From: Acidobacteriota bacterium
GTDB lineage: Bacteria > Acidobacteriota > Blastocatellia > Pyrinomonadales > Pyrinomonadaceae
Length of the DNA: 64,000 bases
Assembly (NCBI GenBank): GCA_019639155.1
Contig: JAHBSJ010000002.1
Coordinates: 124,001-188,000, forward strand
Reading direction: 5' to 3'
Shown in pieces: positions 44,988 through 55,827 of this stretch. The position numbers and the translations under genes are program-made. Under the pieces are notes generated by a model. It had not been told where the DNA came from. It made no database searches and was given only the letters and a program-made list of their open reading frames with translations. How positions within the stretch are numbered: position 1 is the first letter of the stretch; each line of letters opens with the position of its first letter.

Positions 44988-47384
44988 CTACTTACTGAAT
45001 CGAATGTGAATGCCGACCTGGATCAGCCGCGGCGATGAAGGCAGGATTCCGCGTGTACGGTCAACAATATCCGTGCGGTTTGTCAGATTCTTTACTGTAA
45101 TGAAGAACGTCGAACGCAGCCGCTCGACGGTGTAGTTTGCCGTCGCATTCCAATAGTTCTGCGCATTGATAGGGCCGCGTTGGCCATTCGCGACGGTGGT
45201 ACTCAGATTCAGATCATCACCGAACTGCTTGCCGACGAATACATTTTCTATGAACATATCTACGCCTCTTGTATGCGAATATCCAAGGCTCGTCGTCGAA
45301 AGGAATTTGGGTGTATACGGAATACGATTGCCGGTGATCGCGATCGAAGGGTTTAGCGAGCTGAACCTCACCCCACGAAACTCTGCAGTGCCCAAATAGG
45401 TGAGCGATGCCCGCAAATAGACGTTGTGCCGCGATCCGATCCACGATCCGCTGTCCGCCTGTGCGGACGCCTCGAATCCCTGCTGCAGCGTTCGCCCCCC
45501 GTTCGTCAACGCCGCCCCTGCGCCGCCTGCAACGCTTGAGGGTACGATCTGGTTTTTATAGTCATTGCGAAACAGCGCAGCCTCTATTTTCAGTCCGCGG
45601 AATGGATCGCCGCGAAGTCCTGCCTCATAATTCCAACTTTCTTCCGGATCCAGTTCAACGACGCCGCCCGCATTCGTGATGATGTCCTCGGCTCGCGGCG
45701 GTGAAAAGCCTTTATGGATCCCTGCAAATATTGTGATCCTCGGCAACCCGGCATACGCGACACCTACGCCCGGGATCACTGCTGTTATCTTCGTCTCGCC
45801 GAATGCGGCGGGATTCGCGAGCAGATTCGTCCTGTTCACTCGAATTCGCTCAAAACGCACTCCCGGCGTGACCGCAAACCGGCCATACAGAAATCTCTGC
45901 TGAATAAATCCCGCGGTCGCAAAGTTGCTTCTAAGATTATTTTCAACAAGAACACCGCTGCGGCTCAACGGCAGATCACCGTTCTCCTGGCGGCGGCTCT
46001 GCTCTTCCCAATGGAGCCGAAATCCAGCCTGAAACTCACCGCGCATGCCGCTACCGAGTGAGAAAGTCTGAGTAAAACGCGGCTCGATGCCGTAGGTTTT
46101 GTATTTCCGCAGACGCCCCTCGTTGCCGCAGGTCGAGTTCAGATCGGCCATGCTCAGACAGTCGGGATCGACGTTCAGCCGATTAGGCCGCTGGCCGGAA
46201 TTCGAGGATTGCCGCCACCAATCGCGATTGAAATGATTGAAATAGAACGTCGTATTTAGAACCGCTGACGGCGAGATCACGGCGGTGTGTGCCGCCGAAA
46301 AGCCAAAACGGTCGCCGTAAAAGAAATCGTTCTTAAATGGATTCTGCCGCGGATCCGCCGCGTATTCTGCTTCGGTCAGACCGGAATATGTGACATTCGA
46401 ATCCTCGCCCAGGTAATTCAATTTCAAAGTCAAAGCGTTTCTGTCGTTGACGCGATGGACGGCCTTTGCCGTTAGGTCGTTGACCTTTGAATTGATGTTC
46501 TCGCGTGAGCCGTTACTCTGTTTTCGCGTGAAACCGGCAAATATCCCTGTTCTGCCGATCGTTCCGGAAGCGGTTCCGCTGCCGTTGAAAAACCCGCGGT
46601 TCCCTCCGATCATCCGCAGCGAGAAACTGGGCCTCTCGGTTGGCTGCGGTGTTATGTAATTGATAACGCCGGCGACCGTCTGCGGGCCGAACGCGATCTG
46701 CCCCGAGCCTTTCAACACTTCTATCGCCTCATAACGCTCGACCGGCGGATGATAATACGAGGCATTATCGCCATACGGCGCATAGGCTAGCGGAATACCG
46801 TCCTCAAGCAGCAGTATCTTGGTCGAACGCGTCGGATTCGTTCCGCGTATCGATATATTCGGCCGCAGGCCGAGGCCTTCCTCATCCCGGACATTCACAC
46901 CGCTAACTTTTCGCAATACTTCTGAGAAATTGGCGGCTCGCGTAGAAACAAGAGTCGTTCCATCAATGCGGCTGATCGAGCCGGGTGTCTCATCGAGGCT
47001 TTCCGGCGTTCCCGCCAGCATTGTTGTCGTCACCGCCAGGTCAACCGCGATATTCGCCGGCGTCAGAAACACCTCATAAGATCCGTTCGGCTGAGGTGTG
47101 GAAGTCATAGTAGAAGCAAAACCCTTTGCCGACACCGCAACTTCGCTGATATCCGAGGGCAGCAGAGGGGTCCGGCAAAGACCCTCCCCGTCAGCAACGC
47201 ATGTGACATCCGCCGCGTTTCCTGCTCTTTTGATCACAACCCGCGCACCGGGAATAACGTCGCCATTCGTATCGCGAATAATTATCGTCACACTTTGTGT
47301 CGTTTGAGCACCGGCGATGATGGACAACAAGAGAATTATGAAAAAGACCGGGTAAAAGTTTCGTCTGAAAGAGGAGCGTTGCAT
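44988..47384 (-). CDS. TonB-dependent siderophore/iron receptor, FecA-like
   Basis: The 798-residue outer-membrane receptor has a signal peptide (FFIILLLSIIAGAQ), then a carboxypeptidase-regulatory-like sandwich (~28-115; DTNGDVIPGARVVIKRAGNA), a plug domain (~130-245; TPGSISRIDGTTLVS, PNISIRGTNPTRSTKILLLE) and a 22-strand beta-barrel ending GIHIRFSK with the expected aromatic residue near the end. The plug is closest to FecA-type ferric-citrate receptors. A perfect palindromic Fur-like box lies 20 bases upstream, so iron-controlled expression is likely. Energised by TonB-ExbBD, which is not encoded here. Confidence 0.93.
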   Translation of the reverse strand: MQRSSFRRNFYPVFFIILLLSIIAGAQTTQSVTIIIRDTNGDVIPGARVVIKRAGNAADVTCVADGEGLCRTPLLPSDISEVAVSAKGFASTMTSTPQPNGSYEVFLTPANIAVDLAVTTTMLAGTPESLDETPGSISRIDGTTLVSTRAANFSEVLRKVSGVNVRDEEGLGLRPNISIRGTNPTRSTKILLLEDGIPLAYAPYGDNASYYHPPVERYEAIEVLKGSGQIAFGPQTVAGVINYITPQPTERPSFSLRMIGGNRGFFNGSGTASGTIGRTGIFAGFTRKQSNGSRENINSKVNDLTAKAVHRVNDRNALTLKLNYLGEDSNVTYSGLTEAEYAADPRQNPFKNDFFYGDRFGFSAAHTAVISPSAVLNTTFYFNHFNRDWWRQSSNSGQRPNRLNVDPDCLSMADLNSTCGNEGRLRKYKTYGIEPRFTQTFSLGSGMRGEFQAGFRLHWEEQSRRQENGDLPLSRSGVLVENNLRSNFATAGFIQQRFLYGRFAVTPGVRFERIRVNRTNLLANPAAFGETKITAVIPGVGVAYAGLPRITIFAGIHKGFSPPRAEDIITNAGGVVELDPEESWNYEAGLRGDPFRGLKIEAALFRNDYKNQIVPSSVAGGAGAALTNGGRTLQQGFEASAQADSGSWIGSRHNVYLRASLTYLGTAEFRGVRFSSLNPSIAITGNRIPYTPKFLSTTSLGYSHTRGVDMFIENVFVGKQFGDDLNLSTTVANGQRGPINAQNYWNATANYTVERLRSTFFITVKNLTNRTDIVDRTRGILPSSPRLIQVGIHIRFSK

Positions 47385-47403
47385 TTCGTTGATTATGTCT
47401 TAT

Positions 47404-47418
47404 TGAAAATGATTTTCA
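47404..47418. promoter_or_regulatory. Fur-box-like palindrome
   Basis: TGAAAAT-G-ATTTTCA is a perfect 7-1-7 inverted repeat 20 bases upstream of the receptor start. It matches the core of Fur sites (TGATAATNATTATCA-type). Confidence 0.75.
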
Positions 47419-47479
47419 CTTTCACTATCAGACGATACTCGCATGTCTGCTTGCTGTCAAGCCTCCTCGGCAGGCCCGC

Positions 47480-47510
47480 AAAAAAGTAAGGCCGCCATAG
47501 CGGCGGCCTT
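47480..47510 (-). terminator. Intrinsic terminator after the enoyl-CoA hydratase gene
   Basis: On the minus strand, AAGGCCGCC-GCTAT-GGCGGCCTT (nine-pair stem, 47510 to 47488) is followed by ACTTTTTT. It sits 21 bases past the gene's stop. Confidence 0.85.
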
Positions 47511-47531
47511 CAACTCAGCGATATGATGGAG

Positions 47532-48326
47532 CTATTTCCCTTGAAAATTAGGCGGGCGTTTTTCAAAGAACGCGGCGACGCCCTCCTTGAAATCATCGCT
47601 CTTCCCTGATTCGATCTGACATTCGTGTTCGAGAGCAAGCTGCGCGTCGAGCGAATTTGAAAAGGATTCGTTGAGCATTTTCTTGATGCGGCCGATCGCA
47701 CCGGTCGGGCCGGCAGCCAATCTTGAAGCAAATGCTTTCGCTTCATCTACAAGCGAATCTGCGGCAACTACCCGATTGATCATGCCGATCTCGGCCGCGC
47801 GCTGTGCGGTGACGGCGTCGCCGGTCATTAGCATCTCAGCAGCCAATTTCTCGCCGACCACACGCGGCAAAAAGAAAGTGCCGCCGCAGTCAGGCGAAAG
47901 ACCGATACGAACAAAGGCCTCTCTGAAAGAAGCGTCGTCACCGGCGAAAACTATATCGCACGCAAGTGCGAAATTGACGCCCGCACCCGCACATACGCCG
48001 TTGACAGCGGCAATAACAGGTATCGGAAGTCCACGGATCAGCCGAATAACGCGGTGCAGATTACCGAGCGGTTCTTCTAAGAAGGCCTCAATGCGGCCTT
48101 CCTGTTCCGCAAGCACCTTCATCTCCCGCAGGTCGCCGCCCGAACAAAAAGCACGGCCCGAGCCGGTGAGCACTATCGCCCTGGCCCCTTGTTCCGACGC
48201 AAAACGAAACGCCGCATCTAGGTCGGTTATAAGCTGTTGCGAAAGTGCGTTCAAAGCATCGGCACGATCCATCGTAATGGTCGCCACGCCATCGGCAAAG
48301 TCGAATTTGAGAGTTTGGAATTCCAT
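47532..48326 (-). CDS. Enoyl-CoA hydratase/isomerase family
   Basis: The 264-residue crotonase-fold protein hydrates enoyl-CoA or acts on similar thioesters. The oxyanion-hole segments are GRAFCSGGDLREMKVL and NGVCAGAGVNFALACDIVFA. The first acidic position of hydratases is Glu/Asp in EAFVRIGLSPDCGG, where Asp replaces the second usual Glu, so it may be an isomerase or a member with another substrate. It is five bases after the zinc-ribbon gene and has a strong terminator, so the two form a unit. Confidence 0.92.
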   Translation of the reverse strand: MEFQTLKFDFADGVATITMDRADALNALSQQLITDLDAAFRFASEQGARAIVLTGSGRAFCSGGDLREMKVLAEQEGRIEAFLEEPLGNLHRVIRLIRGLPIPVIAAVNGVCAGAGVNFALACDIVFAGDDASFREAFVRIGLSPDCGGTFFLPRVVGEKLAAEMLMTGDAVTAQRAAEIGMINRVVAADSLVDEAKAFASRLAAGPTGAIGRIKKMLNESFSNSLDAQLALEHECQIESGKSDDFKEGVAAFFEKRPPNFQGK

Positions 48327-48331
48327 AGATC

Positions 48332-48613
48332 TTATGCGGTTCTTGCCCGTGAACGGGTCGATTCAAAGCACTCGCGGCAAAGGACGGTGCGGCCGGTCTT
48401 TGGTTGGAACGGTACGGAATCGTGTTTGCCGCAGTTGTCGCAGATTATCTCGAAACGCTTTGGAGAGTCCTCCCGCAATACCGCTTTCTTAGAGCGGCAT
48501 TTCGGACAACGCTGCGGCGGCATCATATTCCGCTGATAAAATATCTCCTGCTCTTTTTCGCTGAAAATAAAGATCTCGCGGCACTGCACACATGGTATTT
48601 CGACATCGGGCAT
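48332..48613 (-). CDS. Small multi-CxxC zinc-ribbon protein
   Basis: The 93-residue protein has four CxxC motifs: VEIPCVQCREI, PQRCPKCRSKKAV, FEIICDNCGKHDS and RTVLCRECFESTRSRART. They can form two zinc ribbons. The second half matches the CxxC-x17-CxxC small zinc-ribbon family and the first the 'probable zinc-ribbon' domain. Function in the family is unknown; nucleic-acid binding is possible. It is cytoplasmic and coupled with enoyl-CoA hydratase by a five-base gap. Confidence 0.82.
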   Translation of the reverse strand: MPDVEIPCVQCREIFIFSEKEQEIFYQRNMMPPQRCPKCRSKKAVLREDSPKRFEIICDNCGKHDSVPFQPKTGRTVLCRECFESTRSRARTA

Positions 48614-48674
48614 TATGTCACCTCCACAAAAAAACGAGGGAATATGAATGACTGTGAGTTTAACACAACAGTTC

Positions 48675-49616
48675 TTACGAGTTGAGCACTCGAACGTGGT
48701 TTTTCACTGTCTCGCCGAGAGTTTCCAGGTTGTAACCGCCTTCGAGGCACGAAACGATACGCCCGCCGCATGCATCGTCCGCCCACTGCATCATTACACG
48801 GGTCATTGCGGCAAAATCGGGATCTTCGATCTGTAGCTGACCGAGCGGATCTGTGAGATGAGCATCAAAGCCTGCTGATATGAAGATAATGTCAGGTTTA
48901 ATTTTCGACGCTATTTCCTCGATGGCGGCTTCGAATGCATGAACCTGATCCGCGGCCTTTGTGAATGCCTTGACCGGCACGTTCAGTGTCGTGCCAAGCC
49001 CCTTTCCTTGACCTGTCTCACCACGCGACCCCGTACCGGGATACCACGGATATTGGTGCATCGAAAAGAAGAATACTGATGGATCCGAATAGAAAATGCC
49101 TTGTGTACCGTTGCCGTGATGCACGTCCCAATCGACTATTACTGCCCGCTCGACCTCTTTGTACTTATTCTGGGCATAGCGTGCGGCTACGGCGATGTTG
49201 TTGAAAAGGCAAAATCCCATCGCCCGCTCGCCGGTCGCATGGTGTCCGGGCGGGCGGGCCGCGACAAAGGCATTTCGCACTTCGCCCTGCATTACAGCGT
49301 CCACAGCGGCGATCGCTCCGCCTGCCGCAACGAGCGCAGCGTCGAAAGACCGCATCGATATGACCGTATCCGCATCGAGCCGATCCATGCCCGAAGCGAA
49401 GGCTCCTTCTACGCGTTTGAAGTGCTGCGGTGTGTGAGCCGCCTGCACAATGCCTTGTGCGGCCTTGGCGGGCGTGATCTCACGAAGGCTGCTCCAAAGC
49501 TCCGCATCATCCTGCAGGGCGCCCATCACCGCGCGATAACGCCGAGGCGCTTCGGTGTGACCGATGCCGGTATCGTGTTTCTCGTATATCGGATGATGAA
49601 CTATCGCCGTTGCCAT
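48675..49616 (-). CDS. Histone deacetylase-family amidohydrolase
   Basis: The 313-residue protein is an HDAC/AcuC/acetylpolyamine amidohydrolase homologue. The metal site is ARPPGHHATGERAMGFCLFN and DWDVHHGNGTQGIFY, with paired His-His and Asp-His ligands, and DIIFISAGFDAHLTDPLG contributes the third Asp. The transition-state Tyr is expected near the C-terminal CLEGGYN. In bacteria such enzymes remove acetyl groups from small amines or acetylated proteins. It follows the FAD oxidoreductase by 13 bases and may share its transcript. Confidence 0.93.
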   Translation of the reverse strand: MATAIVHHPIYEKHDTGIGHTEAPRRYRAVMGALQDDAELWSSLREITPAKAAQGIVQAAHTPQHFKRVEGAFASGMDRLDADTVISMRSFDAALVAAGGAIAAVDAVMQGEVRNAFVAARPPGHHATGERAMGFCLFNNIAVAARYAQNKYKEVERAVIVDWDVHHGNGTQGIFYSDPSVFFFSMHQYPWYPGTGSRGETGQGKGLGTTLNVPVKAFTKAADQVHAFEAAIEEIASKIKPDIIFISAGFDAHLTDPLGQLQIEDPDFAAMTRVMMQWADDACGGRIVSCLEGGYNLETLGETVKNHVRVLNS

Positions 49617-49629
49617 TGGATGATTGTAT

Positions 49630-50805
49630 CTAAATGAACGCCGTTTCGTGCAGCAGCTTGCCGTTTTGGAAACGATCGATGTGCAGCATTGATACGTCCA
49701 TGAACTTCGCCTCGCTGTCGAGAATGATCTCCGCCACTGCCCTGCCGGTCGCGGGCGAATGCATCACGCCATGCCCGGAAAACCCGCACGCAAGGAAAAG
49801 GCCTTCAACCTCACAGCCGCCGATCACGGCGTGATGATCGGGCGTATTCTCATAGAGCCCGGCTCGGCATTTCTCTCTTACGGGCTCACTTTCGACAAGG
49901 AACGGAGCCCGATGCCGTGCCTTCGAGTAGGCCTTTTCAATGAACGCTTCGTCAAATTCTGTGTTGAAGGAATCCGGTTCGTCCGGGTCGGGATAGGCGA
50001 AAAGCACATCGTGAGCCGAAAATGTTTTGTGGCTGCCAAAATGAAATTCCCTAGCGGGACGAAAATGAAAACCGTCACCGAGGTCGATCACCATCGGCAG
50101 CCCTTCGGGAAGCGGTTCGGAATTTTTCGCCCAAACTATCTGCCGCCGCTGCGGTGATATCGGCAGGTCGATATCGGCGGTCGCTGCCGTAGAAGCCGCC
50201 CACGGCCCGCTGCAGATCACCGCGGCATCGCACTCCAGCTTCCCTTCAGATGTATTCACACTCGATACTCGTCCGCCATTTACACCGATCGACGCAACCT
50301 CGGCCGATGTTCGAACGCGGGCACCGCTCAGAACAGCGTTCGTAATGAAGCCTTCCAGCAAAGCGAGCGGATTGATAAAACCATCGCGCAATCCGAAGCT
50401 GCCGCCGACAACGTCGTCCAAATTCAATCCGGGAACCACGGAAGCGATGTTCTCCGCATCGATCGGATAAACGTCAGAATAGCCGAGCGCACGCTGAAGC
50501 TCGATCGAGCGTGCCAGATAATTTCGGTGTTTGTCCGTCTGTGCAAGGAATAGATAGCCTTTCGGATCGTACTCGCAATCGAACGGCGCATTCTTTATGA
50601 AGTCAAGCGAATAAAGCGAAAGACGAATGTTGATCTCCGTCTCGAACTGTGCGCGAATGCCGCCCGTCGCCTTGCCCGTCGAGCCCGCACCGAGCGTGTT
50701 CTCGCGTTCGAGCAAAACGACATCTCGGCAGCCGCGTTCTGTCAGATGGTACGCGACCGAAGCACCGACAACGCCGCCGCCGATAATTACGATCCGCTGA
50801 TTCAT
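49630..50805 (-). CDS. FAD-dependent amine/amino-acid oxidoreductase (DadA-like)
   Basis: The 391-residue flavoprotein starts [20 protein letters not shown], the dinucleotide loop of the DAO family, followed by [20 protein letters not shown]. The C-terminal motif with [20 protein letters not shown] and [20 protein letters not shown] matches sarcosine/D-amino-acid oxidases. It oxidises a secondary or D-amino acid; the exact substrate is unknown. Its start overlaps the VOC gene stop by four bases, coupling the two. Confidence 0.92.
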   Translation of the reverse strand: MNQRIVIIGGGVVGASVAYHLTERGCRDVVLLERENTLGAGSTGKATGGIRAQFETEINIRLSLYSLDFIKNAPFDCEYDPKGYLFLAQTDKHRNYLARSIELQRALGYSDVYPIDAENIASVVPGLNLDDVVGGSFGLRDGFINPLALLEGFITNAVLSGARVRTSAEVASIGVNGGRVSSVNTSEGKLECDAAVICSGPWAASTAATADIDLPISPQRRQIVWAKNSEPLPEGLPMVIDLGDGFHFRPAREFHFGSHKTFSAHDVLFAYPDPDEPDSFNTEFDEAFIEKAYSKARHRAPFLVESEPVREKCRAGLYENTPDHHAVIGGCEVEGLFLACGFSGHGVMHSPATGRAVAEIILDSEAKFMDVSMLHIDRFQNGKLLHETAFI

Positions 50806-51218
50806 TTGGCGAAGACCGTCGAAAGGTCGTTGAACCCTTTGAACTCAAGCGCGTTTCCTGCAGGATCCATAAAGAACATCGTCGCTTGTTCGCCGACCTC
50901 GCCCGCGAATCTAATCTTCGGCTCTATTACGAAATTTACTCCGTTTGCTTTGAGCCGTTCCGCCAATTGCCGCCAATCTTCCATCGGCAGAACAATGCCG
51001 AAATGCGGTATCGGCACGCTGTCTTTGTCAACGTCGTTCGCAGCTGCCTGCCGAACGTAATTTGGCGAAAGATGCGTAACGATCTGATGCCCAAAGAGAT
51101 TGAAATCTATCCAATGATCGGAACTGCGGCCTTCGTCGCATCCGAGAACGTTTCCGTAGAAATCGCGTGCGGCATCCAGATCGTCAACCGGAAAAGCAAG
51201 GTGAAAGATGTTCGTCAT
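50802..51218 (-). CDS. VOC superfamily (glyoxalase-like) protein
   Basis: The 138-residue protein has two beta-alpha-beta-beta-beta modules: [20 protein letters not shown] and [20 protein letters not shown]. The metal-binding positions fit a His in HLAF, a His in IPHFGI and Glu in [13 protein letters not shown] members include glyoxalases, dioxygenases and resistance proteins. This one resembles extradiol-dioxygenase-like small proteins of unknown substrate. It is coupled to the FAD oxidoreductase by a four-base overlap. Confidence 0.9.
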   Translation of the reverse strand: MTNIFHLAFPVDDLDAARDFYGNVLGCDEGRSSDHWIDFNLFGHQIVTHLSPNYVRQAAANDVDKDSVPIPHFGIVLPMEDWRQLAERLKANGVNFVIEPKIRFAGEVGEQATMFFMDPAGNALEFKGFNDLSTVFAK

Positions 51219-51285
51219 ATCACTTCCGATTCTATAACAACTGCGCCGCGTTTTTCAGCAGCAGGGCGAATGACGTATAAGATAA

Positions 51286-52500
51286 ATGTCGATCTTTCGA
51301 AAAAGCCGCTCACTGATGCACGAAAACATCGAAAAATTCGTCGCCGCGTTCGTCTCCTCGCTGGAAGCCCGTAGTTTCGTCCGAATGACCGTCGGCAATT
51401 ACAAGGGCGAAGAAAAAGGTCTGTCAAAGGTCCTTATACGGCCGATCCGGACCAGAAAGGGCGATAGGCTTTTGGCGGTATATAAGTATGATACGCGGGA
51501 CACAGCTAAGAACTATTCCGCCGACGAGGCCGCCGAGTTGCTGCAAAGCCTCATTTCGCAAGGGTTTAAGAGCGGCCATCTTTTTACTGCCGACAACGAC
51601 TTTCAGCTCGACATCGGCAAACGGAATTCGCGTCTTAACATCGGCAGACCGACCTTCACCGCTGCCCCGAAACTTGCACACGATCGCGAAAAGCACCGTC
51701 TGATCCGGCTCGACCGGCCGTATCTGAAAGCTCTCGGCATCACGGACGACACCGGGCGTGTTCGCGACCGCCAGCAAAATAAATGGAAGCAGATCAATAG
51801 ATTTGTCGAGATGATCGACGGTCTGATCGTAAATTCCTCGCTGAAAGACAACAAGAAATTGAACATCGTCGATATGGGCTCGGGCAAAGGCTATTTGACG
51901 TTCGCCCTTTACGATCACCTGACAACTACGCGAAATTTGAACGTCGAAATGACGGGCGTCGATACCCGCAGTGAGCTTGTCGGACTTAGCAATGACATCG
52001 CCGCGGCGTGCGGTTTCGGCGGATTGAAGTTTGTCGAGTCCGACATCGCATCGTTTGATATTGGGAAAATTGATATTTTGATCGCACTTCACGCCTGCAA
52101 TACCGCGACCGACGACGCCATTTATAAAGGCATAATGTCGAAGGCAGAGATCATCGTAACTGCTCCGTGCTGCCACCAGGAATTGCGGCCGCAGATCTCA
52201 CCGCCCGAAATTTTCCGCGACATTCTGAAACACGGCGTACTAATGGAAAGGACCGCGGAGTCACTGACGGACGGCATTCGAAGCATGCTGTTGGAATGCG
52301 AAGGTTACGAGACGAAAATGATGGAATTCGTGCCGCTCGAACACACCCCGAAGAACAATATGCTCGTCGCTATTCGCAGTAAGAAGACGGCGGACACTTC
52401 GGAACTTCGAAAGCGTCTCAGCGAATTGAGATCCGCATTCGGCATTGGTTCGCAGAGATTGGATTATCTGCTGACGGAGGCTGCCCTCGATCGGTATTGA
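51286..52500 (+). CDS. SAM-dependent methyltransferase with N-terminal extension
   Basis: The 404-residue protein has a Rossmann-type methyltransferase core at ~195-330. Motif I is NIVDMGSGKGYLTFALYDHL, motif II contains VEMTGVDTRSELVG, and IDILIALHACNTATDD and TAPCCHQELRPQ match the METTL25/GSTCD-like group (Methyltransf_32). The ~180-residue N-terminal region has no recognised domain and may bind the substrate. An alternative start at 51316 would remove ten residues. Substrate unknown; RNA or protein methylation is possible. Confidence 0.85.
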   Translation: MSIFRKSRSLMHENIEKFVAAFVSSLEARSFVRMTVGNYKGEEKGLSKVLIRPIRTRKGDRLLAVYKYDTRDTAKNYSADEAAELLQSLISQGFKSGHLFTADNDFQLDIGKRNSRLNIGRPTFTAAPKLAHDREKHRLIRLDRPYLKALGITDDTGRVRDRQQNKWKQINRFVEMIDGLIVNSSLKDNKKLNIVDMGSGKGYLTFALYDHLTTTRNLNVEMTGVDTRSELVGLSNDIAAACGFGGLKFVESDIASFDIGKIDILIALHACNTATDDAIYKGIMSKAEIIVTAPCCHQELRPQISPPEIFRDILKHGVLMERTAESLTDGIRSMLLECEGYETKMMEFVPLEHTPKNNMLVAIRSKKTADTSELRKRLSELRSAFGIGSQRLDYLLTEAALDRY

Positions 52501-52543
52501 CCCGCACCGTGAACATGCTATTATTCTTGCCCGGACATTTTCT

Positions 52544-52999
52544 ATGAGATCAGACGCAAAAACCCCTGACGAATACATCGCCTCGCTGCCCGACGACCGC
52601 CGCGAAGGCATGGCAAAACTGCGTGCGGTGATAAACGGCAATATTCCCGCAGGTTTCGAGGAGAATATGGGCTACGGAATGATGGGCTGGGAGGTGCCGC
52701 ACTCAATTTATCCTGCAGGTTATCATTGCGACCCGAAACAGCCGCTCCCGTTCATGGGAATCGCATCGCAAAAGAACAATATCGCCATCTATCACATGGG
52801 CATTTATCGTGACCAGGCTTTGTACGATTGGTTCGTCGAGCAATGGCCGAAATATTCGTCAAAGAAGCTGGATATGGGCAAGTCGTGCATCAGGATAAGA
52901 AAAGCCGATGATATCCCGTTCGAACTCATCGGAAAACTCGCAAAAAAGATGACCGTCAAGAAATGGATCAAGCTCTATGAAGAGATGATGAAACGCTGA
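52544..52999 (+). CDS. DUF1801 domain protein
   Basis: The 151-residue protein matches DUF1801 (YdhG-like): YIASLPDDRREGMAKLRAVI, ENMGYGMMGWEVP and a C-terminal RIRKADDIPFELIGKLAKKM. The fold resembles a small helical/beta cytoplasmic domain related to frataxin-like folds. No catalytic residues are known. It stands alone before the rpmE promoter. Confidence 0.9.
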   Translation: MRSDAKTPDEYIASLPDDRREGMAKLRAVINGNIPAGFEENMGYGMMGWEVPHSIYPAGYHCDPKQPLPFMGIASQKNNIAIYHMGIYRDQALYDWFVEQWPKYSSKKLDMGKSCIRIRKADDIPFELIGKLAKKMTVKKWIKLYEEMMKR

Positions 53000-53018
53000 C
53001 CGTCTCAGGGAGAAATAC

Positions 53019-53047
53019 TTGACGGAAGCGCCACATCGTCGTATCAT
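53019..53047 (+). promoter_or_regulatory. Sigma70 promoter for rpmE
   Basis: TTGACG (53019-53024), 17-base spacer, TATCAT (53042-53047). The rpmE start is 52 bases downstream, with AGAGGAAAAGG before it. Confidence 0.65.
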
Positions 53048-53099
53048 ATAAGTTTGCGTTAACCGACGCATCGCCTATATTCGGCGAGAGGAAAAGGTT

Positions 53100-53321
53100 A
53101 TGAAACAAGATATACATCCGAATTACACCGACATCACGGTGTCATGTGCCTGCGGGCACAGTTTTCAGACTCGATCGACGATGGGCGAAGAACTCCACAT
53201 CGAGATCTGTTCTGATTGCCATCCGTTCTTCACCGGCAAGCAGAAGCTCGTTGACACCGCAGGACGCGTTGACCGCTTTAACAAACGTTATCAGCGTGGC
53301 GGTGCGGCCGCCGCAAAATGA
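53100..53321 (+). CDS. rpmE: Ribosomal protein L31
   Basis: The 73-residue protein matches bacterial L31, located at the central protuberance of the large subunit. It has the MKQDIHPNY start. It is the zinc-binding form, with Cys16, Cys18, Cys37 and Cys40 (CACGH, CSDCHPF), and the family end [15 protein letters not shown]. It heads the rpmE-DUF1385-prfA order common in bacteria. A zinc-free paralogue is not in this window. Confidence 0.97.
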   Translation: MKQDIHPNYTDITVSCACGHSFQTRSTMGEELHIEICSDCHPFFTGKQKLVDTAGRVDRFNKRYQRGGAAAAK

Positions 53322-53511
53322 GGTTTTGACCGCTTGAAACAGACAGCGTTCAATTATTAGCAATTCAAATTCGACGCCGGCTTGCCGTCGCCGATCGCTT
53401 AAGGTGCATTTGCAGCACTTGCGAGAGGCGAAAATTGGCAGCCGGCGTTTCGCTTTCTTCTTTAAAGCAGCTGAACATCCAAATGCCATTGAAGGTCTTC
53501 TAACGATTGGT

Positions 53512-54660
53512 ATGAACCTACGCAGCAAAAAACGCATTTTTCGCTTTGTCCATTCGGTATTTGCGCTTGAGCGCGACCTGATCGTCGGCGGCCAGGCAGT
53601 GATGGAAGGCGTCATGATGCGAACGCCGTCGGCATATGCGATCGCGTGCCGCAGAAATGACGGCTCGATCGTCACGACCGCAGAAAAACTGCCGCGTTGG
53701 AGCGATAAATACAAATGGATGAATACTCCTGTTCTCCGCGGCGGAGCAACGCTGATACAGTCGCTCGCTCTTGGCATAAAGGCGTTGAATTTTTCCGCAA
53801 GGATATTCGAAGAAGACGAAAAACTGCTCAAACAAAAGGAGAAGGCCGCTGCAGGTGAGCCGGCGTTTGCGTACGTTGAAGGCACGGACGATCCGAATTT
53901 CACAAAGGCCCCGGTAAAGGTCACCATGCCTGAAAATGCCGAGAAGACTAAGCTTTCGCAATCGGCTAGTGCCGCAGGTTCGATAGCTTTCGCGTTGGCG
54001 TTCAACATCGCTCTTTTTATCGTCGCCCCGCTGCTGCTGACTAATCTGCTCTTCATTTGGCTCGGTTGGGCAGGTGCTCCGACGCTTGCTGCCGAAGCCG
54101 GCTGGTTCGAGACGGCGATGGCATACGTGTGGAAGATCAAGCTTGACACGCTCGGTGCGTGGGTCGGCTTTAATTTGATCGACGGCCTGATCCGAATGGT
54201 CTTCTTCATACTGATGATCTTCTCGATGTCGTATATCAGGGACATACGCCGGGTCTTCGAATATCACGGAGCCGAGCACAAGACCGTCTTCGCGTGGGAA
54301 AGAGGCCTCGACCTGCTGCCGGAGAACGCAGCGAAAATGCCGCGGCAGCATCCGCGTTGCGGGACGTCATTCCTGATGGTCGTAATGCTGGTCGCGATCG
54401 TGCTGTTCTCGTTCATCAATTTTGAAGCGATGTGGATGAATCTTGTCGTTCGTATCGCGCTCATGCCGCTGGTCGCGGGGCTTTCGTATGAGGTAATTCG
54501 CTACGCAGCAAGAAAAGAATCCGGGGCAATCTTCAAGCTGATGACATTGCCGGGGCTTTGGCTGCAAAACATCACGACGCAGGAGCCGGACGAAGAACAA
54601 CTCGAGGTCGCGATACGCGCATTGGACGAATCGCTGAAACTCGAACCGGCGACAACTTAA
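53512..54660 (+). CDS. DUF1385 membrane protein (YqhQ-like)
   Basis: From ATG 53512 it is 382 residues. The DUF1385 signature is LIVGGQAVMEGVMMRTPSAY near the N-terminus, then four or so membrane segments (~150-190, ~215-245, ~275-320) and EYHGAEHKTVFAWERGL with the conserved HGAEHK motif. The upstream frame from 53404 adds residues unlike the family, so 53512 is preferred. Family function is unknown. The position between rpmE and prfA is conserved in many genomes, which suggests a translation-linked or envelope role. Confidence 0.92.
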   Translation: MNLRSKKRIFRFVHSVFALERDLIVGGQAVMEGVMMRTPSAYAIACRRNDGSIVTTAEKLPRWSDKYKWMNTPVLRGGATLIQSLALGIKALNFSARIFEEDEKLLKQKEKAAAGEPAFAYVEGTDDPNFTKAPVKVTMPENAEKTKLSQSASAAGSIAFALAFNIALFIVAPLLLTNLLFIWLGWAGAPTLAAEAGWFETAMAYVWKIKLDTLGAWVGFNLIDGLIRMVFFILMIFSMSYIRDIRRVFEYHGAEHKTVFAWERGLDLLPENAAKMPRQHPRCGTSFLMVVMLVAIVLFSFINFEAMWMNLVVRIALMPLVAGLSYEVIRYAARKESGAIFKLMTLPGLWLQNITTQEPDEEQLEVAIRALDESLKLEPATT

Positions 54661-54667
54661 CAAGCGG

Positions 54668-54739
54668 CCACGGAGCACACAGAGAACGCCGAGATAAAAC
54701 GCGTTCACACTCTGCGTTCTCTGTGCTCTCTGTGGTGAA
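54668..54739. repeat. Second copy of the CCACGGAG/CTCTGTGG palindromic repeat
   Basis: CCACGGAGCACACAGAGAAC followed by GC pairs imperfectly with GCGTTCTCTGTGCTCTCTGT followed by GG. The outer words CCACGGAG and CTCTGTGGTGAA are shared with 2880-2944. It lies between the DUF1385 gene and prfA and could form a large hairpin in the transcript. Confidence 0.75.
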
Positions 54740-54747
54740 AATTCCAT

Positions 54748-55824
<1,077 letters not shown>

Positions 55825-55827
55825 CCG